Source of the DNA: Deltaproteobacteria bacterium
Lineage (GTDB): Bacteria > Desulfobacterota > Desulfobacteria > Desulfobacterales > JAFDCJ01
NCBI GenBank assembly: GCA_024277475.1
Contig: JAJRVC010000187.1
Span: 1-13,281 of the forward strand
Length of the DNA stretch: 13,281 nucleotides
Direction: 5' to 3'
The notes under the pieces are model-generated. The model was not told where the DNA came from. It made no database searches and was given only the letters and a program-made list of their open reading frames with translations. The translations under genes were made by a program, and so were the position numbers. Below are positions 7,744 through 13,281 of this stretch, in pieces (position 1 is the stretch's first letter; every line of letters begins with the position of its first letter).

Positions 7744-8142
7744 TCAATCGCCGGCGGGAGACTTTTGGTCTTCCTGTTGCAAAGCTTCCACTGCCTTGGC
7801 GATGGCCTGTCGCATCTCTTTGAGCTTAAACGGTTTGACAATAAAATCAAAGGCTCCCTTGGTCAGTGATTCCCGGGCCACTTCCAGGGTGGCGTAACCG
7901 GTTATCATGATGACCTTGGTGCGTCCGCTTTTCTCGCGGACCAGTTCAAGAATTTCAATACCGTCCATATCGTCCATGCGAATGTCAGTGACCACGATAT
8001 CAAAAACCCGGCCTTCGATGCGTGCGACGGCCTGAATCGGGTTAATAAATGTTTCGACACGGTGGCCTTCTTTTTCCAGTGCGGTTTTGAGCCGTTGGCC
8101 CACGATGGGTTCATCGTCCAGGATTAAAATTTCCAGTGACAT
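7744..8142 (-). CDS. Receiver-only response regulator (copy 3)
   Basis: A 132-residue stand-alone CheY-like receiver. Key residues are Asp9-Asp10, phospho-acceptor Asp53 (IVVTDIRMDDMDG), Thr81 (MITGYA) and Lys103 (VKPFKL). A short polar tail (121-132) is the only addition, and there is no output domain. It is closest to copy 1: both have DIVVTD, RMD, DGIE, TKVIMITGY and GAFDF in register, so they arose by duplication. The start ATG has AAGGAGA at good spacing. The gene sits 28 bases after the second TSUP permease and 141 bases before the complete kinase, the expected partner. Confidence 0.95.
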   Translation of the reverse strand: MSLEILILDDEPIVGQRLKTALEKEGHRVETFINPIQAVARIEGRVFDIVVTDIRMDDMDGIEILELVREKSGRTKVIMITGYATLEVARESLTKGAFDFIVKPFKLKEMRQAIAKAVEALQQEDQKSPAGD

Positions 8143-8170
8143 TTTTATCTCCTTTTACGAGTATAAGACA

Positions 8171-9274
8171 TCAAACTGTCTGAGTGGACACGGGTTTGAC
8201 CACCCTCAGACTTTTTTGAATTCCCCTTCTTTGCCGATAGGCGCGAATGACATGGTAGAGGATCAACAGGGTGCCGGTGATTCCGCTGGCAAACAGAAAA
8301 AACTTGCTGATCAGGTTAAAATACCTGTCCCAGTTCGGATCGATTGAAAGATAACCCAGCTGGCGCAGGTACATGGGAATGGCAATGCCCCGGCTGAGCA
8401 CACACAGTATGATGATCACGCTGGTCACCAGGCGAATGTATCTCTCGTTGACCACCTTGACCCCGTAAACTCCCAGGTAAATTCCCAGCAACGAGCCCAG
8501 GTACAGCAACATGGTCAGGCGAATATCCACAAATCCCTGGAAGGCATAGCTCAGGGCGCCGTAGGCCCCCATGAACATGGCCAGATAAAGCTCGGTTCCC
8601 GTGGCCACCGCCGTGGGTACACCGAAAACATAAATCATGGCCGGAACCCCGATAAATCCACCAACACCGATGGTACCAGCCAGATATCCCGTGGCCACCC
8701 CCACCGGCGCCAGGATCCATACGCTTACTTTCGTATCGGCGACTTTGAAATAGATCATGGGTGGCAAATTAAAGCGCGCCAGGAAGTTGGCGATTTTTTG
8801 TGAGGGACCGGATCCTTCTTCCCCGTCCCCCGAGGGCCGCAGTACATCGCGCAGCATGGACAGGGCCACAACCAGGAGGATGCAGACAAAAACCAGGCTG
8901 ATATAGAGGTTGGCCCCGGCGCCCTTGGCCGCTCCGTGGCCGGCGCCGCCCTTGAAAAGAAAGCTGTTGATCCAGACCGCCAGCTGAATCCCCAGAACAG
9001 CGGTTATCAGCACACAGACAGCCAGTCGTTTGTCCACATTGCCGGCCTCGCCATGCTTGCGGGAGCCCACCATGGCCTTGCCGAATTTGTGGGTAATATT
9101 GCTGGCTACCGCTACGACCCCCTCGACGCCCAGATTCATCATACCCGGGGTCATGAAAAAAGCCCCGCCGCTGCCGATAAAACCACTTAACACCCCACCG
9201 ATAAATCCCAGCATCACGACCTGCAGCGCGGTGCCAAGATCGATTTGAATAAAATTCACTAGAAAATGGTGCAT
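8171..9274 (-). CDS. TSUP-family (TauE/SafE-type) anion permease, copy 2
   Basis: A 367-residue polytopic membrane protein of the TSUP superfamily, distinct from the other permease here. The half-motifs are SGFIGSGGAFFMTPGMMNLG (30-49) and AGTIGVGGFIGVPAMIYVFG (199-218), the second with one glycine fewer than the usual GVGGGF. It is about 60 residues longer than copy 1: a glycine/alanine-rich segment (109-120) lies before a membrane helix, a hydrophilic loop (about 146-182) joins the halves, and an extra C-terminal membrane helix (about 322-344) is followed by a basic tail. The substrate is unknown, but a sulfur oxyanion or organic sulfonate is typical for the family. GGAGG precedes the ATG by five bases. 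The 66-base gap upstream shows no convincing promoter, so it probably belongs to the long operon. Longer TSUP proteins of this kind are, as I recall, common in sulfate reducers. Confidence 0.9.
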   Translation of the reverse strand: MHHFLVNFIQIDLGTALQVVMLGFIGGVLSGFIGSGGAFFMTPGMMNLGVEGVVAVASNITHKFGKAMVGSRKHGEAGNVDKRLAVCVLITAVLGIQLAVWINSFLFKGGAGHGAAKGAGANLYISLVFVCILLVVALSMLRDVLRPSGDGEEGSGPSQKIANFLARFNLPPMIYFKVADTKVSVWILAPVGVATGYLAGTIGVGGFIGVPAMIYVFGVPTAVATGTELYLAMFMGAYGALSYAFQGFVDIRLTMLLYLGSLLGIYLGVYGVKVVNERYIRLVTSVIIILCVLSRGIAIPMYLRQLGYLSIDPNWDRYFNLISKFFLFASGITGTLLILYHVIRAYRQRRGIQKSLRVVKPVSTQTV

Positions 9275-9340
9275 GCTATCCTCCGTTGCAGGGACATTGC
9301 CCCGATTGGAATATTAAAACGTTCAGTACCTTAAAAGTCA

Positions 9341-10864
9341 TTAATCGATATCGATCAGCTTCAGAAGCAGGCCGGTAACCGTGCTGTATGTGTAAGCCAC
9401 CAGGGGAACAAACAATGCCACGGTAATAGCGCCTACCCATTTCCATTTGACATGGAGTTCGCCGCCCAAAAAGTTTAGGATCGGATTCTGGAAATGAAAC
9501 ACCAATGCATAGAGGCAGACCAGCGCCGCCGCATAAAGCAGGGCCTTGAGGGCTTGCTTTTTCCCGAACATAAAACGGGACTGCAGCTCATCGACGGTAA
9601 TGACGGCCGCCTTGAGCCGATCACGAATGCTCAGCCCCAGCTCCCGGGTCTGGCGTTTGCGGGTTTCAGCCCCTTTATCCAGAAAAAGATCGCCGAGGAT
9701 CACCAGGGAATAGTGGCTGTTTTCTTTAGCCGCCTCGATAATTTCGCTGGTGCCCCCGTATACCGTAATCCCTCCGGCAGAACGGCCGAGGGCCACCAGT
9801 TCTTCCTGGGTCGCAGCCAATCCACCGTCGTCTGCCAACGGTGCTTCGGCCTCGTCGTCTTCAACACCGCCGGTATACACCTTTTGGTCCGCTGGTTGCA
9901 ATCGGGGTTCATCGTCGGTGTGTGCAACCGCCTGACCGGCATCGGCGGTAGCCTTGTGAGGAACCAGGCGCAGCAGCTCCACGGCCGCCCCCCAGCGTTG
10001 GGCCAATCGCGTAATTTGTTTAAAACTTTCAGCCTTGGGATCAAAGGTCTCCTGAATCCAGAGAAGGTTGGTTTCGGCCATGGTGCACAGGTTTTCCCGG
10101 CAGCCCTCCAAGTCCTGGAGCACCTCGGAGATAGACTGGGCGGCGGCCTCCTGGCGCGGCATGTAGGTGACGGTCACCACGCCTCCCACGGCCCGCACCT
10201 CCAGGTCCAACCCACGGGTATGTTCATTTTCTGCCAGGCGCAAATGGGCCCGGGCGCCCAGGTACAGATCCTCCAGTCGCTTTGTACCGGCGGGAGTCGG
10301 CCGAAAGTCGGGCATTTCGGCGGTGTCGCACAGCAGCACGGACGCGTTGGCGAGGCTCATGTTCTGCAGGTTTAAAAATATGTCATATTGCCCCGGATCC
10401 TTCGCATCCTGCCGGTGTACGAAACGGACCCATTTTTCAATATCTTCATCGAGCTGATCAACATATTGCGCGGCCTTTTCCGGCGACAGACGCAGGTCTC
10501 GAACCACGTTGTCAATACGCATCTGCCGTGGAACCCCCAGGCCCACCCGCAGCCGATGGGACACGCCCGGCAAAAGCAGGTGACCGGCCCGGCCATAATA
10601 AATCAGGTTACCTTCCGTCGCATTTTCATAAAGTCTAGCGGTCACAAAGGCCAGATAAAGCTCCTTTTCCCGGGCCAGTTTTTCCGGAATGACCGGCGAT
10701 TTGACGATGGAGGTCTCCAGCCGGCTCAGCTTGATCCCCTGATCGTGTGCTTGATCCACCAGTTGCTCACGGCTGAACACCGGCCAACCGGTTTTACGCT
10801 CCAGCTCTTGGGCCAACTCCCGGCCGACACCGTGGGGGGAGCTGGAAATTAAAACTATCGGCAT
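9341..10864 (-). CDS. Cytidylate-kinase-like / BON-like / Usp-like fusion with two membrane helices
   Basis: A 507-residue multidomain protein. Residues about 1-190 resemble the cytidylate-kinase-like family (PF13189): an N-terminal strand and degenerate P-loop SSPHGVGRELA (8-18), and later YYGRAGHLLL (89-98). Residues about 197-260 look like a BON domain (LEVRAVGGVVTVTYMPRQEA, 221-240). Residues about 275-430 have an alpha/beta pattern like a nucleotide-binding universal stress domain (GGITVYGG, YSLVILGDLF, AAVITV), interrupted by an acidic low-complexity stretch (about 303-350). Two membrane helices close the protein (about 438-458 and 474-497). Cytidylate kinase activity is not assured because the loop lacks the first glycine of the P-loop. 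It may be a membrane-attached nucleotide sensor. GGTGG lies before the ATG. It follows the small stress-protein gene by 20 bases. Domain calls beyond the first are inference from pattern. Confidence 0.82.
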   Translation of the reverse strand: MPIVLISSSPHGVGRELAQELERKTGWPVFSREQLVDQAHDQGIKLSRLETSIVKSPVIPEKLAREKELYLAFVTARLYENATEGNLIYYGRAGHLLLPGVSHRLRVGLGVPRQMRIDNVVRDLRLSPEKAAQYVDQLDEDIEKWVRFVHRQDAKDPGQYDIFLNLQNMSLANASVLLCDTAEMPDFRPTPAGTKRLEDLYLGARAHLRLAENEHTRGLDLEVRAVGGVVTVTYMPRQEAAAQSISEVLQDLEGCRENLCTMAETNLLWIQETFDPKAESFKQITRLAQRWGAAVELLRLVPHKATADAGQAVAHTDDEPRLQPADQKVYTGGVEDDEAEAPLADDGGLAATQEELVALGRSAGGITVYGGTSEIIEAAKENSHYSLVILGDLFLDKGAETRKRQTRELGLSIRDRLKAAVITVDELQSRFMFGKKQALKALLYAAALVCLYALVFHFQNPILNFLGGELHVKWKWVGAITVALFVPLVAYTYSTVTGLLLKLIDID

Positions 10865-10884
10865 ATTGAACCACCCTTTCCCTT

Positions 10885-11280
10885 CTATAGGTTGTCGATG
10901 TTAGCTTTTCCCCTAACCTGAATGATCTGAGTGGAAACCCGCGGTATGATTTGGCGCAGGATGCCCTTCACGTGGCCTTCATCAGCACTGACCACGATGA
11001 GATCGATGAGTTCACTTTCTACCAGGCTGATGATTTCTTCCTCAAACCCATCTTCCCCAATGTGGTAGGAGACCTGCAGGCCTTCCTCACGGGCACCGTG
11101 GACGATATCCATCAGAACCTCCTCAACCCAGCTGTCGATCCGATGAGGATTGCCGAGCTGCCTGGAGAGAAGAATAAAAACTTTGGCCTGAATTCTTTCC
11201 GCCAGGGCCAGGGCATGGTAAAGTGCCTTGAGGTCTTTTTTTCCCGGATCTATGGGGACTAGAATTTTTTTTCGTGTCAC
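10885..11280 (-). CDS. Universal stress protein (UspA-like), single domain
   Basis: A 131-residue single-domain universal stress protein beginning with the family strand TRKKILVPIDPGKK, with the second core segment ELIDLIVVSADEG followed by GILRQIIPRVSTQIIQVRG. The ATP-binding Usp signature G-2X-G-9X-G(S/T) is only partly matched (GHVKG, then nine residues, then ST), so nucleotide binding is uncertain. The start is taken as GTG at 11278-11280, behind AAGGTGGAG. A TTG 23 codons upstream is rejected because it falls inside the predicted sigma-54 promoter and upstream of the expected transcript start. This is the first gene after that promoter and heads the operon; the cytidylate-kinase-like gene follows 20 bases later. 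It probably acts as a cytoplasmic stress or energy-responsive modulator. Confidence 0.85.
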   Translation of the reverse strand: MTRKKILVPIDPGKKDLKALYHALALAERIQAKVFILLSRQLGNPHRIDSWVEEVLMDIVHGAREEGLQVSYHIGEDGFEEEIISLVESELIDLIVVSADEGHVKGILRQIIPRVSTQIIQVRGKANIDNL

Positions 11281-11289
11281 CGCAGTCCA

Positions 11290-11298
11290 CTCCACCTT
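11290..11298 (-). promoter_or_regulatory. Ribosome site for the UspA-like gene
   Basis: AAGGTGGAG on the minus strand ends nine bases before the GTG at 11278-11280. Spacing is at the long end but acceptable, and it supports the shorter N-terminus. Confidence 0.5.
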
Positions 11299-11332
11299 TA
11301 GAAATTTCGGATAATATTTTGCTTTCTCCTTA

Positions 11333-11348
11333 ATCAAAATTTGTGCCA
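11333..11348 (-). promoter_or_regulatory. Sigma-54 (-24/-12) promoter for the operon
   Basis: The minus strand reads TGGCAC, five bases, then TTGAT. This matches the RpoN consensus TGGCAC-N5-TTGCW at all six -24 positions and at TTG, with exact spacing; the one departure is A for C in the -12 GC. The predicted transcript start is near 11322, giving a leader of about 42 bases before the UspA-like GTG. A sigma-54 activator is encoded immediately upstream. Confidence 0.72.
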
Positions 11349-11414
11349 ATTATAATATTAGTTTTAATTTTAGTCAGTTATAAGTCGACGGCCTCAATCG
11401 AGGATCCTGAAATT

Positions 11415-11429
11415 GTTTCAATTTGGAAC
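11415..11429. promoter_or_regulatory. Dyad site 1, likely activator or operator site
   Basis: GTTTCAATTTGGAAC is an imperfect dyad: seven-base arms around a central T (11422) with one mismatch. It is close to a second dyad centred exactly 80 bases further upstream. Its centre is about 100 bases upstream of the predicted sigma-54 transcript start, a typical distance for enhancer-binding proteins. Confidence 0.5.
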
Positions 11430-11445
11430 GATAACAATACTAACT

Positions 11446-11474
11446 ATTTTGTTGTGCTAATTTTAATGTATCAA
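11446..11474 (-). promoter_or_regulatory. Weak sigma-70-like promoter candidate
   Basis: The minus strand has TTGATA, a 17-base spacer and CAAAAT: five of six -35 matches and four of six -10 matches. It sits between the two dyads. In AT-rich DNA this can arise by chance, so it is only a candidate for basal transcription of the operon. Confidence 0.25.
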
Positions 11475-11494
11475 ACCAATTAGTTAACAATTTT

Positions 11495-11510
11495 GTTTCA
11501 AATTGAAAAC
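11495..11510. promoter_or_regulatory. Dyad site 2, likely activator or operator site
   Basis: GTTTCAAATTGAAAAC contains a perfect dyad, TTTCAA-A-TTGAAA, centred at 11502. With dyad site 1 it shares TGTTTCAA, then TTG, then AA in register. Its centre is about 180 bases upstream of the predicted sigma-54 transcript start. Confidence 0.5.
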
Positions 11511-11602
11511 GGAGTATTTACAGACAGCGAGGGCACAAGGAATGGGATCGGTTGGGTGTAAATCCGGATTTCGTAAATAGATAAAGCGTAGCGTCATCAA
11601 TA

Positions 11603-11644
11603 TTCGAAGTTCGACGTTGGGCGTTCGATGTTCGACGTTCAATC
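11603..11644. repeat. Degenerate 7-base tandem repeat (TTCGAYG-like)
   Basis: Six consecutive heptads read TTCGAAG, TTCGACG, TTGGGCG, TTCGATG, TTCGACG and TTCAATC. Similar TTCGACG/TTCGATG strings recur, as I recall, between genes of some Desulfobacterota genomes. The function is unknown; it may be a slippage-prone or dispersed intergenic element. Confidence 0.6.
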
Positions 11645-11683
11645 AATTCGCTGTTCCGGCCAGGCGGTGTTTCATGCGAACCC

Positions 11684-11697
11684 GGCTGCCGGCAGCC
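11684..11697. repeat. Perfect 14-base palindrome
   Basis: GGCTGCCGGCAGCC is a perfect loop-less palindrome, GC-rich inside an AT-rich region. It could be a protein-binding site or the remnant of a terminator stem. It is not followed by a T-run on either strand at terminator distance. Confidence 0.5.
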
Positions 11698-11751
11698 AAA
11701 GCGCCCCGTTTCATCAGAAAAAAAAATTATATTTTTGTAATAAATGATGAG

Positions 11752-11763
11752 GTTTCACACGAG
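11752..11763. repeat. 12-base direct repeat, copy A
   Basis: GTTTCACACGAG occurs here and identically at 11897-11908, 145 bases away in the same orientation. Flanking bases differ, so the shared unit is only the 12-mer. Confidence 0.5.
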
Positions 11764-11771
11764 CGGCGCCT

Positions 11772-11791
11772 CTGGCCAAAAAAACGGCCAG
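11772..11791. repeat. Small inverted repeat with A-rich loop
   Basis: CTGGCC and GGCCAG flank an eight-base loop of seven As and a C. The stem is six pairs. No T-run follows the stem on either strand, so an intrinsic terminator is not supported. Confidence 0.4.
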
Positions 11792-11896
11792 TCTGATCAA
11801 AAAAGAAACTCTGAAAAAGTGAATATCGAATGACGAATAATATGAACTATAAAGTCAAACCCTTAGCAGCCGCACAAGCCAATACAGCTTAATGTA

Positions 11897-11908
11897 GTTT
11901 CACACGAG
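11897..11908. repeat. 12-base direct repeat, copy B
   Basis: This is the second identical GTTTCACACGAG, about 40 bases downstream of the sigma-54 activator stop in the direction of transcription. Together with copy A it brackets the inverted repeat at 11772-11791. Confidence 0.5.
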
Positions 11909-11949
11909 GATTAAGGACAAAGAAGGCAGTAATTATCCGGCTAACGGCA

Positions 11950-13281
11950 TCAGTCAAGACCCAGGCGTTTCATTTTGCGCCAAAGGGTCGTACGGGGTAT
12001 TTTCAGAATCTCAGCAGCGGATGCTTTGCGGCCACCGGTTTTAATCAGAACCTGTTGGATATATTCTTTTTCCTTTTCTGCCAGCGTGAGCCAGTGGCCG
12101 GATTCCAGGCTGCTGATGGAAAGCTGTTGCAGGTCACCGGGAAGATCCTGCGGCCCGACGGCCGTCCGATCCGTCAGGGCCACGGCCCGTTCGATAATGT
12201 TTTCAAGTTCCCGCACATTACCCGGAAAAGGGTATTGCAATAAAATTTCTAAAGCCTCCCGCTCAACCTCGGATACCGCTTTGCCGAACTGCCGGCTATA
12301 TTTGTTTAAAAAATGACGGATCAGCAATGCTATGTCATCTTTTCGGTCCCGCAACGGTGGTAGACCGATCAGAACTACGTTGAGCCGGTAGAAGAGATCC
12401 TCGCGGAACTGCCCTTTTTCCACTGCCCTCTTTAGATCCTGGTTGCCGGCGGCAATCAGGCGCACATCCAGCGGAATCGGTTTAATACCGCCCACCCGGA
12501 TCAGGCTGCGTTCCTGGACAAAACGCAGCAGTTTGACCTGCATGCTGGGGGGCATAGCGCCGATTTCGTCCAGAAAAATTGTTCCCCTATGGGCGGCTTC
12601 CAGCAGGCCGATTTTGGTGTCAACGGCTCCCGTAAAAGCACCTTTCTCATGGCCGAAAAGCTCATTGGCAATCAATTCTTCAGTAAATCCGCCGCAATTA
12701 AAACAGATAAACGGATTTTCCCTGCGTATCCCGAGAAAATGGAGGGCACGGGCGACCAGTTCCTTGCCGGTGCCGCTCTCCCCCTGTATGAGGACATTGC
12801 AGTTCAGGGAGCACACTTTTTTTACCAGACCGAGTACTTGCTGTATTGCCGGACTATGGCCGATAAGGTACTGTTGGCGTGATTGGGAAAAAAGAGCCTT
12901 TTTCAGCCGCTCCTTTTCCCGAGTCAGACTCACCTTCTCCAGGGCATGTGCGGCCAAAGACCGTAGTTCAGCCATTTTAAGTGGTTTGGCAAGGTAGTGA
13001 AAAGCGCCGGCGTGGATGGCTTCAACTGCCGTATCTACCGAGCCGTAACCCGTCATGACGATAACTTCGGTCTGGGGCTGGCGGTTTTTAATCTCTTTTA
13101 AGACATCCAGCCCGCTGATGCCCGGCAACCTGAGATCGCATAAAACAAGGTCAAAAAAAACCGACCGCATTCTTTTGGAGGCGGTTTCTCCGTCACCGAA
13201 AGTTTCAATGTCGTAACGATTTGGCCCCAAACCCCGCCGGATTGCCCGGCAGGCAATCGGCTCATCATCGATGATCGCCAC
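11950..13281 (-). CDS. Sigma-54-dependent NtrC-family response regulator, 5' end beyond window
   Basis: 443 residues are visible; only the first few are missing, since the first visible codons (VAIIDDEP) are already the first receiver strand. The receiver (about 1-118) has Asp5-Asp6, phospho-acceptor Asp49 (LVLCDLRLPG), Thr77 (MTGYG) and Lys99 (AKPLK). The AAA+ domain (about 138-370) has Walker A GESGTGKE (167-174), the sigma-54 contact loop GAFTGA (214-219), Walker B IFLDEIG (235-241), FREDLFYRLNV (292-302) and NVRELENIIERA (355-366). A Fis-type helix-turn-helix closes it (about 415-442, SAAEILKIPRTTLWRKMKRL). All residues needed for activation are present. It resembles AtoC/ZraR-type regulators, though the exact orthologue is unclear. 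It is the only protein in the window with a DNA-binding output and lies directly upstream of the sigma-54 promoter, making it the prime candidate activator. Confidence 0.95.
   Translation of the reverse strand: MAIIDDEPIACRAIRRGLGPNRYDIETFGDGETASKRMRSVFFDLVLCDLRLPGISGLDVLKEIKNRQPQTEVIVMTGYGSVDTAVEAIHAGAFHYLAKPLKMAELRSLAAHALEKVSLTREKERLKKALFSQSRQQYLIGHSPAIQQVLGLVKKVCSLNCNVLIQGESGTGKELVARALHFLGIRRENPFICFNCGGFTEELIANELFGHEKGAFTGAVDTKIGLLEAAHRGTIFLDEIGAMPPSMQVKLLRFVQERSLIRVGGIKPIPLDVRLIAAGNQDLKRAVEKGQFREDLFYRLNVVLIGLPPLRDRKDDIALLIRHFLNKYSRQFGKAVSEVEREALEILLQYPFPGNVRELENIIERAVALTDRTAVGPQDLPGDLQQLSISSLESGHWLTLAEKEKEYIQQVLIKTGGRKASAAEILKIPRTTLWRKMKRLGLD

Larger units (their letters stand above)
11281..11949 (-). 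other. Non-coding regulatory region between activator gene and operon
   Basis: About 670 AT-rich bases with no credible gene on either strand; the longest frames are short and lack ribosome sites. It holds the sigma-54 promoter, two dyad sites, a heptad repeat, a duplicated 12-mer and palindromes, listed separately. A further perfect 12-base palindrome, AAATCCGGATTT, lies at 11560-11571. No convincing terminator for the upstream activator gene was found. Confidence 0.8.

Noticed and set aside
9494..10375. Plus-strand open frame of 293 codons
   Set aside because: It lies wholly antisense to the kinase-like fusion gene, shows no recognisable domain and has composition typical of a shadow frame in GC-rich coding DNA.
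11281..11349. TTG start giving a 154-residue UspA-like protein
   Set aside because: The TTG lies within the -24 box of the predicted sigma-54 promoter, upstream of the expected transcript start, and has no ribosome site. The extra residues do not belong to the Usp fold.
11603..11644. CRISPR array or phage attachment site
   Set aside because: The units are seven bases and contiguous, without spacers, and no integrase or cas gene is nearby.
11772..11791. Rho-independent terminator
   Set aside because: The stem is only six pairs and neither strand has a T-run after it; the homopolymer is in the loop.

Overview
The window reads as part of a Desulfobacterota chromosome, probably a Desulfobacterales-like sulfate reducer. 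This is inferred from gene content only: TauE/SafE-type permeases, a TIGR02186-type membrane protein, a cytidylate-kinase-like fusion, many two-component proteins and a sigma-54 activator. Base composition looks near 50% G+C. No rRNA, tRNA, CRISPR array or insertion sequence was seen. Every credible gene is on the minus strand, so transcription runs from the right edge to the left edge.

Right end (11950-13281): a sigma-54-dependent NtrC-family response regulator, missing only its extreme N-terminus. Next (11281-11949) comes about 670 bases of AT-rich non-coding DNA. It holds a near-consensus -24/-12 sigma-54 promoter facing left, two similar dyad sites whose centres are 80 bases apart, a weak sigma-70-like candidate, a short heptad repeat, a repeated 12-mer and several palindromes.

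Left of that promoter lies a tightly packed likely operon. In transcription order it encodes: a small universal-stress-type protein (UspA); a 507-residue protein joining cytidylate-kinase-like, BON-like and stress-protein-like regions to two membrane helices; a TSUP permease; a receiver-only response regulator; possibly a tiny CxxC protein; a membrane histidine kinase; a second TSUP permease; a TIGR02186-type membrane-anchored protein; an 861-residue PEP-synthase-like protein without the PEP-binding barrel; two more receiver-only regulators; and a second membrane histidine kinase cut by the left edge. Most gaps are under 60 bases, and several stops and starts touch or overlap.

Working model (inference): the sigma-54 regulator, or a relative, binds the two dyads and activates the operon. 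Two kinases with similar helical-bundle sensors feed three near-identical stand-alone receivers. The membrane and metabolic effectors are two TSUP anion permeases with a partner protein, a PEP-synthase-like phosphotransfer protein and stress-type nucleotide-binding proteins. The families point to export or sensing of a sulfur oxyanion, sulfonate or similar small anion coupled to energy status. The substrate cannot be read from the sequence.
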